A stretch of DNA of 64,000 nt from Spinacia oleracea (taxonomy: Eukaryota > Streptophyta > Magnoliopsida > Caryophyllales > Amaranthaceae). Below are positions 48,728 through 60,824 of the stretch, in pieces (the stretch's first letter is position 1; each line of letters starts with the position of its first letter). The notes below the pieces were generated by a model, which was given only the letters and a program-made list of their open reading frames with translations, did not search any database and was not told the DNA's origin. The stretch lies in the NCBI RefSeq assembly GCF_020520425.1, contig NC_079490.1, positions 40,308,723 through 40,372,722 of the forward strand. Direction: 5' to 3'. The translations under genes and the position numbers were made by a program.

Positions 48728-51700
48728 ATGGAGGACGATTTAATCGATTTGAATATCGATTTAAATCGCGCAATAGAAGAAAAATTGTATAATTATGACG
48801 GTAATATTCGAATCCTAATAACTAACTACGAAGAAAATTATAGTAACTTTCATACTCATTGAGTAATTATTATTATTTTAGAAAACTTTGAGAATCATAG
48901 AGAAGTATATGATGTTGAAGATGAAGATGAAGGCACATCTCAGCAAGTTATGGTTGCAAATCAATGTATTGAAGAAGGTATGATATAGTATCTTTTAATA
49001 TATATATAGTAACTGTTATATTGATATAGTTAACATATTATAATTGCAGTAGTGTAACTAACATAGAAAGAGGAATTATATTTAACGCAGAGTAACTATA
49101 ACATACAAAGAGAAACTATGTTTAATGTAGAGTAACTATCTCATATAGACAGGACTTATAGTAACTGTAGAGTAACTATAAACTATGGAGACTAACTATA
49201 TAAAATGAAGAGTAACTATCACATATAAAGAAGAACTATATACTGTAGAGTAACTATCACATATAAACAAGAGTTATATAAGTGTGAGTAACTATAATAT
49301 ATAAACAGTAACTATATAAAATAAAGAGTAACTATCACATATAATGATAACTATATTTAAAATAAAGTAACTATAATTTATGAATGGTAACTATATTAAT
49401 TATAGAGTAAGTATGTTAAATATAGAGTAACTATTACATGTAAAGAGTAACTATATGAACTGTAGAGTAACTATAACAATCAATAGATCTTAAGTAACAA
49501 TGTTAAATATAGAGTAACTATAACATATAAAAAGTAACTATATAAAATGCAGAGTAACTATCACATATAAAGAAGAACTATATACTGTAGAGTAACTATA
49601 ACTTATAAAAAGGAGTTATAGTAACTATAATATATAAACATTAACTGTATAAAATGAAGAGTAACTATCCCATATAATGATAACTATATTTATAATAAAG
49701 TAACTATAATTTATGAAAGGTAACTATATTAATTATAGAGTAACTTCACATAACGAAATAATCTATATAAGCAATAAACTACATTTAACTTATAGTAACT
49801 ATAACATATAAAGAGTAACTATATTAACTGTAGAGTAACTATAACAATCAATAGATCCTAAGTAAGTATGTTAAATATAGAATAACTATTACATGTAAAG
49901 AGTAACTATATGAACTGTAGAGTAACTATAACAATCAATAGATCTTAAGTAACAATGTTAAATATAGAGTAACTATAACATATAAAAAGTAACTATATAA
50001 AATGAAGAGTAACTATCACATATAAAGAAGAACTATATACTGTAGAGTAACTATAACATATAAAAAGGAGTTATATTAACTGTGAGTAACTATAATATAT
50101 AAACAGTAACTGTATAAAATGAAGAGTAACTATCCCATATAATGATAACTATATTTATAATAAAGTAACTATAATTTATGAAAGGTAACTATATTAATTA
50201 TAGAGTAACTTCACATAACGAAATAATCTATATAAGCAATAAACTACATTTAACTTATAGTAACTATAACATATAAAGAATAACTATATTAACTGTAGAG
50301 TAACTATAACAATCAATAGATCCTAAGTAACTATGTTAATTATATAGTAACTATAAAATATAACGAGTAACTATATAAATATTAAGAGTAACTATCACAT
50401 TTAATGATAACTATATTTGTATTTGTACAGGTTCAATAATACATTCAATTGATACAAACCACAACATCTTTGAAAATCCAAATAATGAGCAGGAAGAAAA
50501 CATTGATAAAGAATTAGATGGCAGTTTAATTGGAGAAGCAAGGAAAATAACCGATGAGATTTATGATCTATATTGCAAACATGCTGCTATTATTGGTTTT
50601 AGTGTACGAAAAGGGAAGAATAGATATAAAGAAGGAACCACAATTGTTAATGGAAAATACTTCTACTGCTCTGCTGCTGGAATAAGAGACCCTCCTAAAA
50701 ACAAAGAACTCAAAAATGAAGATGATCAATCAGATGCAAAAAAGAAAGAAAGGAGAAAGAGGGTTATGATAACAAGAACAAAATGTCAAGCTCAAATATT
50801 TGCAAAGAAGAATGAAAATAGAGATTTTGAAATAGAAAAGCATGTAGTGGTACATAATCACCCATTGACAAGAGAAATAAGTAATTATCTCCACCGATCG
50901 GAACGATAAATGACAGAACCTAAAAAAGAAGCTATTGAGGCAATGTCAGAATGTGGTCTAAGACCAATGGAGTCTTATAGGTATATGTCAACAGAAACTG
51001 GCGGAGACGACTGTGTAGGTCATACGATGATTGATCATCTAAACTACTGCTACAAGTTAAAAATGAAGCAAATTGATGGCAAGGATTCACAAACACTAGT
51101 GAACAAACTGTATGACATACAATCAATAGATCCCGAGTTCTTTTTCAGAGTAAGACTCAATGCTGAAGGAAAAGTCGAGTGCCTATTTTGGAGGGATTCT
51201 ATGATGAGAGAAGATTACAAAATATATGGAGATGTTCTAGTTTTTGATACTACATTCAGAACCAATAAGTACAATCTCATATGTGCTCCATTTGTTGGTA
51301 TCAATAACCATTGGAAAAACACAATGTTTGCTTGTGCTTTCATTGGGGATGAAACCACAGAATCTTTCGTTTGGGTGTTTGAAACTTTTCTGAAGGCTAT
51401 GGGAGGAAAGCACCCTATATCAATTTTCACTGATCAAGATGCAGCTATTGCTGCTGGAATAGAACAGGTACCTCTTCATATATTATAGTTACTATTTTGA
51501 CAATATAGTAACTCTTTATAAAATATAGTTACTATTTTAACAATATAGTATCTCTTTATAAAATATAGTTACTATTTTGACAATATAGTAACTCTTAATT
51601 CAATATAGTTACTATTCTAAAATTATAGTAACACTTTATAAAGTATAGTTACTATTTTGACAATATAGTAACACTTTATAAAGTATAGTTACTATTTTGA

Positions 51701-53256
51701 AAATATAGAAACTCTTATTAAAATATAGTTAATATTTTGACAATATAGTAATTCTTTATAAAGTATAGTAACTCTTTATAAAATATAGTTACTATTTTGT
51801 GGAACTATATATATTCATTATTGTTTTTCAGGTTTTTCCTTCTTCAAGACACAGGTTATGCTTGTGGCACTTGAGTAAAAATGCAAACAGTAGGTTTGGT
51901 TTATTGAAGTCTGATAAAAACTTCAAAAACGCATTCTACAAGTGTTTAAGTGGGTGTATAACACCAAATGATTTTGAAGAAACTTGGAAATCTATGATCA
52001 ACACTTTTAAGCTGGAAAAAGATGACTGGTTCAACAGATTGTATGGTCTTAAAGAAAAATGGTGTACAGCTTTAAGTAAAGATTTTTTTTCTGCCGGTAT
52101 ACTTTCTTCACAAAGAAGTGAAAGTACAAACCATGCTGTTGGTTTTAAAGCAAATAAAAGTACAACATTAACAGAGTTCTATAGTATTTTTCAAGCTACA
52201 ATAAATCGATGGAGAAAAACCGAAGAAAAAGACGACTTTGACTGTACAAGGGGAATACCAACTTCAGAGCTAAGTATGAGTGCTATATTAAAACAGGCAG
52301 CAAATGTATACACGATAACACTTTTTCGTGATTTTGAAGAAGAGTTCAAGCTTTCTGTGGCAAGTAGTACAATGTTCAAGGGAAGTGTAGGAAGAACAGT
52401 GTTTTTTGAAGTGTGGATAGAAGGAATAACAGGTAAAAAAACTATAAATCTTTATTTATTATTTAGAGTAGATGTTCTTTTGAATAATATTACATTATAT
52501 GTAAATAATCTAACAGGATCAAGGCAAGAAGTTCAATACAAAATGGAAGATTCAACCGTCACTTGCACATGCAAAAACTTTGAAGAATCTGGATGGTTGT
52601 GCTTCCATTGTTTAAGAATATTGCATATACATTCAATCAATACAATTCCAGATCGTTACATAACAACAAGATGGACTAGATATGCAAAGAAACAGATATG
52701 GGAAAGGGTTGATACAATAAAAAGGGAGAAAGGTGAAATCAACAATTTTACTGGTTGGAGATTACATATGATCAGAAGGTAATTTTTTCAATATACATTA
52801 GTTCATTTTCATATATTTACAATTACAGTTGATATTTTACTTAACACTTAAACTCTATACCACAGATACTATAACTTAATTTTGAAAGGGCATAAGATAG
52901 CAAAGGCCAGAAAATTTATCGAGGAGAAGTTTAAAATGGATAATAAAGCAGTTGATGAAATCATAAAAAAGGAAGAAGAAAGGAAGGCAAAAGAAGAAGC
53001 TGCAAAGATAGCAGAACAAGAAAAGGCAAAAGCTGAAGCACAACGAGAAACACAAGACGGGGAATCAACTAATTCTGAAATAACAATTGTGCTTGATCCT
53101 GATCGTGCTAATACTAAAGGAAAGAGTAAGAAGAGAATAAAGGGTCAATATGACAATTACAAGCAGCCATCAAAGAAAGGAAAAAAGAAACACAAAGAAT
53201 TTGGATCCAAGACACCCAATATTCAATTATTTACACCTAAAGAACAACTATTTTAG
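48728..53256 (+). CDS. FAR1/Jittery-like MULE transposase, one in-frame stop
   Basis: Exons 48728-48800, 48882-48977, 50431-51467, 51832-52432, 52517-52778 and 52866-53256 join in phase through GT-AG introns, about 820 codons. Order: acidic N terminus; FAR1-type zinc-binding region (TKCQAQIFAKK ... HNHPLTREI); MULE DDE domain with Asp in LVFDTTFRTNKYN, Asp in SIFTDQDAAIA and Glu in SSQRSESTNHAV; SWIM finger CTCKNFEESGWLCFHC; then a Lys/Glu-rich coiled-coil-like tail (EEERKAKEEAAKIAEQEKA) and a basic end. All three catalytic acids remain. The only lesion seen is a TAA at 50907-50909, between the zinc region and the DDE domain. Introns 2 and 3 consist largely of the palindrome arrays. Could be recently inactivated, or start downstream at the ATG right after the stop. 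Confidence 0.75.
48995..50425 (+). repeat. GTAACTAT array in transposase intron 2
   Basis: About 1.4 kb in which GTAACTAT recurs every 15-30 bp, mostly in plus orientation, with spacers such as AACATATAAAGA. Larger-scale duplication is visible: blocks of several hundred bp near 49440-49790 and 49890-50220 repeat the same order of units. It lies within one intron. Confidence 0.85.
51475..51800. repeat. ATAGTTACTAT array in transposase intron 3
   Basis: Alternating ATAGTTACTATTTTGACA and ATAGTAACTCTTTATAAA, so both orientations of the palindrome half alternate with a period of about 50-55 bp. Fills nearly the whole 364-bp intron. Confidence 0.85.
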
Positions 53257-53269
53257 TGATGTTCTTGTT

Positions 53270-54190
53270 TTATTATCATATACAGTTACTTCAACATTTT
53301 TAAACAAATTTATTGAGTGTTTATACTATAGTTCTCCTTTACAATACATAGTTACTATACATTCAGTATAGTAACTCTTTATAAACACACAATTTTTATT
53401 TATAGTAACTCGTTATAAAATAGTTACTATTTTGACAATATAGTATCTCTTAATACAATATAGTTACTATTCTGAAAATATAGTAACTCTTTATAAAATA
53501 TAGTTACTATTTTGACAATATAGTAACTCTTAATAAAATATAGTTACTATTCTGATAATATAGTAACTCTTTATAAAATATACTTACTTTTTTTACAATA
53601 TAGTAACTTTTTATAAAATATAGTTACTATTTAAAAAATATAGTAACTCTTAGAACAATATAGTTACTATTCTAAAAAAATATAGTAACGTTTTTTATGC
53701 AATCAAAATGACTTATAGTAACTATATGTTACTCAAAAATAAAATACCATAAAAAAGAGAGTAATTGTATCTTATTAAAGATAACTATATCTGTAAGATA
53801 GTAACTATTTGAATTTATACACAAAATTATTCACTTTTTATATATACCAACTCTTCACATTTAGTGGTCACCCTTCTTTACATATAGTAACTCTATATAA
53901 AATATAGTTACTATTTTGATAATATAGTAACTTTCGTTATGCCATCATATGACTTACAAATTTATAAGAGTAACTATATTTGAAGAAAGGTAACTATTTC
54001 ATTCAAATAGAAACTATATTTAAAATAAGTAAATTGAACAATATCACACAAATACTGCAAAAGTTATAATTACTCTCATATATCAAACAATTAAAAATCA
54101 TTGAGAGTAACTATATCAAACTTAGAATTCGACTACATACAAACACAAAAAATTATTTGAACAGTAACTATATCAAACTTAGAATTGTAC
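53270..54190. repeat. TAACTAT arrays in the spacer between the convergent genes
   Basis: The 1-kb spacer between the two stop codons of MULE 2 is filled with the same words in both orientations, denser on the transposase side (53330-53700) and looser toward the protease gene. Any shared polyadenylation signals must lie within this repeat. Confidence 0.8.
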
Positions 54191-54255
54191 ATTCTAAGTA
54201 GTAATTCGACTACATACAAACACAAAAAATTAAATTGTTTTTTCAGCAATAATTA

Positions 54256-57200
54256 TTAACCACGTGAAGCACCTCGTCCACGTGCCTTCCCGCGTCTGCC
54301 TCCTCGGGTGCGTCTCCCGCCTTTGCCACGTCCTTTCCCTTCAACATTGACATCTGTCTCAGCTTCATCTTCTGTTTCAACATGTTTGGATTTCCTTGCT
54401 GAACTATTTCTTGCAACAATTTCAATTTTTGAAGCATCATTCATGTATTTCTGCGTCAACTCTTCCCTTTGTTTAATTAGGGCATCCAAAACATCTTGTT
54501 TCCTGTATTTCCTGAATGCAACCATTCGTTTCAGATATTCATCTCTGTAACAATTCAAATCTGACAACACAATGGTGCCACAAATACAAGCCCTGAGAAA
54601 CTTCCTGAAATCTTCCTGCAAATATTTGAACAGTAACTATTAGAATAAAAACAGTAACTATGATAACAAAACAATAACTATAAAGAATGAAAAGAAAAAT
54701 ATGAATAACATTAATTATTTTTAACACAAAAACTTACATCTGCCAAGGGATCAAAGTCAAAAATCCCAACACCATCTTGTACCGTTTCAACACCATGAAA
54801 AACCATCATTAACATCATCAAATAGACACAACAGTCTTTGTCATAAGCACGTCGCTTCCAATTACCACCGACCGGGATAAATTTGAAGCTTTTAATATCT
54901 TCATGATGAATGTTATCCATATTTTTCAGTAGTTTTTCCAATGAAGAACACTGTACAAAACATATAGTAGGTATTATCAACATATAGTAACCTTTGAAAT
55001 CATATAGTAACTATTACCAACATATAGTAAGAATTAAAATCATATAGTAACTATTAAAATCATATAGTAACTATTACCAGTTGGTTAAAAATCATATAGT
55101 AACTATTAAAATTATATAGTAACCATTAAAATCATATAGTAACTATTAAAATCATATAGTAACTATTAGAATCATATAGGAACCATTAAAATCATATAGT
55201 AACCATTACCAACATATAGTAACCTTTGGAATCATATAGTAACTATTTTATAACGATAGTAACTATTTTAAAAACATAGTTACTGTTTTAAACAAATAGT
55301 AACCTTGTCAAAAATATAGTTCCTCTAAAAAAGAAAGACTAATATAAAGGTAACTATAACATTTATAGAGTAACTACAACAACAAAAAAGGTAACTATGA
55401 AAAAAACTTACCAAGACAGAATAAGCTTTCTTCCTTTGTTCCATCTCTTTTGGTTCCAGAAGCATATTATCAAAGAAATAGACACTTTTGTCTTTCATAC
55501 TAATGACAAACAGGTAATAATGCTTCGGGTCTTCAATTAGAACAGGAGCAAAAATCTATATAAAAAAGAAAAACAACAGATTACAACTACAAGAAAGGAG
55601 ACAAAAAAAAGAAGATAATATGGTTATATAAAGAAAATATAAATCATACCATATTACAATCTTTCAACGATTGAACTCCATTTACATCTTTCACACCATA
55701 ATTAAGACAAACACACAATTCAGACAAGATTTTTTCATTGCCTGGTTTCTCAATCAAATCAGCAACATATTTCTGCAAATCAATATTAAAAGAAAAATTA
55801 AACAAAGGCCAAAAAAATTTAAAATAATTAACATTTTATATTATTAAAAATATAACTTACACAATATGTGCCACCTAAAAACAGATTCTGAGGAGAACCA
55901 GCAGGATTCCTTTCATTTTCATTCAATAAAAAAGCCCAAGCTTCAATATGAATCAAAAGAATATCAAATGTGGAAGGAAGGGTCCACATGTCATCTCTTC
56001 CTACCGCAATAAAATGATTGTATTCTATAACTTTATCACTGAAAAACATAAAAAAGAAACAATAAATATGTCAGAAGAATTATAAAGGTTACTATAATAA
56101 ATAAAAGGTAACAATAGAATATAAAAGGTAAATATAGTAAACAAAAGGATACTATAGTATACAAATAGTAACTATATTATATGAAAGGTTACTATAAAGT
56201 TAGGGCAACAACTTCACTTTTAAGAAAGGTAACTATATTATATGAAAGGTAACTATATTATATGAAGGGTTACTATAAATAATAAAAAGTAACTATATTA
56301 TATGAAAGGTAACTACATTATATGAAAGGTAACTATATTATATGAAAGGTAACTATAATATATGAAAGGTAACTATAATATATGAATGGTAACTATATTA
56401 TTTGAAAGGTAACTATAAATTATTAAATGAGAAAACTTCTACTTACTTAGTCAAAATACCCTCTCCATCAGTCAGAGCAGCAAAGTCCACAGCTTCTTGA
56501 ACAAATGCTGGAAGATGCCTCATTAAATCTTCAAATGCTATCATAAACGGAGACATAAACATCACATTTTCCTCTATGCCATAGACACTGACATTCACTC
56601 TTGATACAGCATGGTTGTTAATGATGCATTTTTGAAATCCAGCCCACACGCGCTCATATTCTTCTATTTCTTCATCATCATCCTCCGTAATTTCTTTATC
56701 TTTGCTTTTCAAAGAATCAAGAACTGCATTTATTTGAGTGTCAGGATCAACTTCTCGAATAATTGCTTCGGTAGATGTTGTTGCATCAACAACAGCAGCT
56801 GTAACAACTGCAGGCTCAGTTGGAACAACGGCAGAAGGTTGAGGGGCAGCAGTAACAACTGGATTGTTACTTGAACCAAAAATGTCATCCCAACCATTTG
56901 GTAGATTCTTCACCAACTGATGAATCTCCACCAACTCATCAACCATCTTTTGATAAGTGGAATTTTCCAAAATATCATCGCCATGGTTCTGCGAAGGCAT
57001 TGAAGCCTTTAATTTGAACAGCTCTTCAGCATGGATGGCTGAAACTACATCCAGATCTCTCTTCATCAACAACCACTGACCATGAAAATCCTAATAACAA
57101 AATACATAAATTTAAATATGGAACATAATATGAAAATTTAACTAAAAATACAAAAAATATTATAAGAAAAGGTATCTATAGTATATAAAGATAACTGTAT

Positions 57201-60200
57201 AAAAGTTAACTATAGTATATGAAAAGTAACTATAGAATATAAAAGATAACTATAGAAAATAAAAGATAACTATAGTATATAAAAGATATCTATAGTATAC
57301 ACAAGATAACTATAGTACATAAAACATATAGTAACTATTTATACCATATAGTAACTGTTTAAAACATATAGTTACTATTTGTTAAAACAAAGTAATGGTA
57401 ACATAGTATGTGAAAGATAACTATAGTACAGAAAAGATAACTATAGAATATAAAAGATAATTATATATACCTACATTTACTAAACCAAAGATAATGATAA
57501 CAATAGTGTATAAAAGATAACTATAGCATATAAAAAATAACTATACTATATATTGACAAATATATCAATAATAAAATAAACTTACATCAGTGGCTTTAGA
57601 GAAAATTTCTTCATCTGTAGGATGAGAATTAGGGATTTCAAACTGAAGAATCCTAGGACGCCGACTTGGAATTCGACGCCCAACATAGGGCTGTTCAGCT
57701 CTTCCCCCACTGCTGCCTGCTTCATTTTCTTTCGAAATAGATTTGATTTGGGTCAAATCTATTTGACCATCAACAAAAACAAACTTTTTGGAAATTGGAT
57801 ACTTCCCCTTCTCCAATATACCAGAACCATATAATGCACTCATATTGGCATTTTCAGCATGAATCCGATCGGTTACCATCTTCGATGTCCAATGCTGAAT
57901 AAGAGGTAATTGATCAGGAATACCACTGGAATTCCTAAACTTAATCCTCTGAAAATACACAAGTTGCAAAAACACAACACAGCCTCCAAATGTCTTTTGA
58001 TCTTTGCCTTTCAATAAACTATTTTTAAATTTCACTGTTTCCTCACATAATACGTCAAGAACGTATTTACACCAATTGTATTTGGAAATCATTTTAGGAT
58101 CTTCCAAAGCCTTAGCCAATCTCAAATCTACAGTCCTATTGGCTGTTGGAGTAAAAAATGTAGAGAAAGCAACAAAAACAAATAATTGTTTAAACAGATC
58201 ACCACCATCTGTCAACAATTTAATCTTGTCCTCAAGCAACCTTATAGGAATTTGAGCATTGACCTCTTCAAAACCGAACTCTTTTCTCCACTTGATCTTC
58301 AAATCAAAATCAGGATTAGTGGAATTGCGCCCACGTTTAACCCCTTCAACCTCCAGCTCAGAAAGGGGGAGCATAAACAAATCGTACACATCATAATCAG
58401 TGATTTCAAATTTCTTGGAATCACTGATTGTAAACAGAGAACTCACACCATCAAAGCACTTGATGCACCAGTACATCATCTGAGTGTTTTTTCGACTTAA
58501 TTGAAGGCCTAACAATCCTCCAAACCCTATCTCTTGAACAGCTGCCTTTTGATCAGGAGAGAAGTCTTTAATTAATTTACACAATGATCCTCCTGAACAT
58601 TGTGTATCAAAATTAAACCTGAAAAAAATGAATAATGAAAGTAAGTCAGCTTTATATATCATATAGTAACTATTTAGAACATATAGTAACTGTTTAAAAC
58701 ATGTAGTAACTATTAGAAACATATAGTTACTATTTAGAAAATATAGTAACTGTTTAAAACATATAGTAACCTTTCAAATAATATAGTACCTATACTACAC
58801 ATAGAACCTATTTATAACATATAGTAATTATTTAGAAGATATAGTAACTGTTTAAAACATAAAGTAACTATTTAGAACATATAGTAACCTTTGATATAGT
58901 CAATATTGTAAACATAGTACACATAGAACCTATTTAGAACATATAGTAACTGTTTAAAACATATAGTAACCTTTGGAGTCATATAGTAACTATTGTAAAC
59001 ATAGTACACATAGAACCTATTTAGAACATATTTCAAAACATATAGTAACTATTTAAAACATATAGTAACCTTTGGAATCATATAGTAACTATTTAAAACA
59101 TGTAGTAACCTTTGGAATCATATAGTAACTGTTTACAACATATAGTAACCTTTGGAATCATATAGTAACTGTTTACAACATATAGTAACTATTTTAAAAA
59201 ATATAGTAACTATTTAGAACATAGTAACTATTTTGAACATATAGTAACTATTTAGAACAATTAACTAAATTAAACTAACACTTACACGATAGGCAGGCCA
59301 TCAGCGCCAACTTCTTTCAAAACTTGTGAATGAAGTTGATGAGATTCAGGCTGTGGAACGTCAACCAGAGAAGAATTTTGTAAAACTAGTTGATTAGGTT
59401 GTTCTTCTTCAATTGGTTCTTTTTCAGATACAAGCGCAATTGCTTTTGATTTCGGACTGCCAGCCTTTTTGTTCTTCTTTATAGACACAGATTCCTTAGC
59501 AACTGAAACAAAACAATTATAAAACAAAATATTACTATATAGTAACCATTACAATCACATAGTAACCAATAAAATCATATAGTAACCTTTCAAATAATAT
59601 AATAAATACATAAACATAAAGTATCCATTTAAATCAGATAGTAGCTATTTATTAGACATAGTAACTGTTTAATTTTATAATAACATTTAAGAAAGATAGT
59701 AACTATTTATAACACATAGTTACTGTTTTAAAGTTATATTTACTTTCTAAAAACGATAGTAACTATTTATAACACATAGTTCCTATTTTAAAGTTTATTT
59801 ACTTTCTAAAAACACAGTAACTATTTATAACACATATTTACTGTTTTAAAGTTATATTTACTTTCTAAAAAAGATAGTAACTAATTATAACACATAGTTA
59901 CTATTTTAAAGTTAATTTACTTTCTAAAAAGACAGTAACTATTTTAAAAACATAGTTACTGTTTTAGAAATATAGTAACCTTTTAAAAATATAATTACTC
60001 TAAAAAACTACGAACAAACCAGTCACTAATAAAAACACTTAAAAACTTCGTAACATAAAATAAAAAGTAACTATATCTTTGAAACAGTAACTTCAAACAA
60101 AAACCACAAACATTTCAATAATTCAAAATCAAACAAAAAATAAGTTCGAATTACTAGAAATTTCTTCAGAAACAGCAAATAAAAGGTAACTATATCTTTG

Positions 60201-60582
60201 AAACAGTAACTGCATGAAACACTAAACCTAATTTCAGCAAAAACCACAAACATTTCAATAATTCAAAATCAAACAAAAAATAAGTTCGAATTAACAGGAA
60301 TTTCTTCAGAAACAGCAAATAAAAGGTAACTATATCTTTGAAACAGTAACTGCATAAAACACTAAACCTAATTTCAGCAAAAACCACAAACATTTCAATA
60401 ATTCAAAATCAAACAAAAAATAAGTTCGAATTACCAGGAATTTCTTCAGAAACAGCATTTGGCCTTCTTCCTCGCCTTCGAGGAGCTTCAACAGCCATTT
60501 CAGCGACGGAATTGTCGAATTCAAGTTTCTTCGCTGCCGGTTTCTTCGCTGCCGGATTCTTCGGTGCCGCTTTCTTCACCAT
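54256..60582 (-). CDS. ULP1-like C48 cysteine protease carried by MULE 2, intact
   Basis: Nine exons on the minus strand: 60582-60435, 59502-59286, 58618-57586, 57090-56447, 56038-55861, 55772-55650, 55555-55412, 54950-54738, 54615-54256. All junctions are GT-AG and in phase and no stop interrupts: 1019 aa. N terminus: PAAKKPAAKK repeats and an AT-hook-like PRRRGRRP. The middle (exons 3-4) is a long region of the kind found in plant ULP-like TE proteins. The C48 protease fold is in exons 5-8, with His in KHYYLFVI (about 793), Asp in VYFFDN (about 810) and Cys in YDKDCCVYLM (about 869), matching the His-Asp-Cys order. The usual oxyanion Gln is not obvious. C terminus: Gly/Arg-rich, RGG-like. 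The family cleaves SUMO or related precursors; its role in MULEs is unknown. Intactness over nine exons suggests selection or youth. Confidence 0.8.
54960..55400. repeat. ATAGTAACTATT array in ULP1 gene intron 7
   Basis: Dense ATCATATAGTAACTATTAAA units between exon 8 and exon 7. The intron lengths (461 bp here) are set mostly by the array. A few copies (CAGTAACTATTAGAA) are also in the small intron 8 at 54616-54737. Confidence 0.8.
56070..56430. repeat. GGTAACTATATTATATGAAA array in ULP1 gene intron 4
   Basis: A regular 20-bp period of GGTAACTATATTATATGAAA, more homogeneous than the other arrays. Bounded closely by exon 5 (from 56038) and exon 4 (to 56447). Confidence 0.85.
57160..57575. 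repeat. GATAACTATAGTATATAAAA array in ULP1 gene intron 3
   Basis: Recurring GATAACTATAGTATATAAAA with interspersed ATATAGTAACTATTT. Fills the 495-bp intron between exons 4 and 3. Confidence 0.8.
58655..59275. repeat. ACATATAGTAACTATTTAGA array in ULP1 gene intron 2
   Basis: Unit of about 20 bp, ACATATAGTAACTATTTAGA, with variants GTAACCTTTGGAATCATATA arranged in higher-order dimers near 58960-59180. Fills most of a 667-bp intron. Confidence 0.85.
59535..60000. repeat. Degenerate TAACTATTTATAACACATAG array in ULP1 gene intron 1
   Basis: Looser copies with a 60-65-bp higher-order period (GTAACTATTTATAACACATA then TACTGTTTTAAAG). Adjoins the 140-bp tandem repeat at 60060. Confidence 0.75.
60060..60470 (-). 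repeat. 140-bp tandem repeat spanning the ULP1 exon 1 donor
   Basis: Three copies with the landmark TAAGTTCGAATTA at 60141, 60281 and 60421, exactly 140 bp apart. The rightmost copy includes the last coding bases of exon 1 and its splice donor (CCTG|GTAATTCG). The other two copies repeat that exon end inside intron 1. Confidence 0.85.
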
Positions 60583-60824
60583 TTTTTAGAAAAAAGAAGA
60601 TCGGAAGAGTAATTTGATGCAAATGGATGAAAATAATCACTGAAATTAAATTTGAAATGGAGAGAGAAATTCAGAGAGAAGTTGGGAAACAGTTTAGAGA
60701 GAGAAGTTGAGTGAGAAGTTCAAAAGCCGGGAAAAAGGAAATTAAAAAAAAAACATATATATAATTAGGAAAGCACGTGACAGTTACAAACAACTTCTCG
60801 CACGCAACAACGCAAAGACTATAA

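Noticed and set aside
48990-50425. Possible CRISPR-like array or centromeric satellite
   Set aside because: Repeats are short and degenerate with no conserved spacer length, the genome is a plant, and the arrays follow intron borders of a transposon gene.
60071-60524. Three similar minus-strand frames of 60-67 codons
   Set aside because: They are the same frame read through the three copies of the 140-bp tandem repeat in intron 1 of the ULP1 gene.
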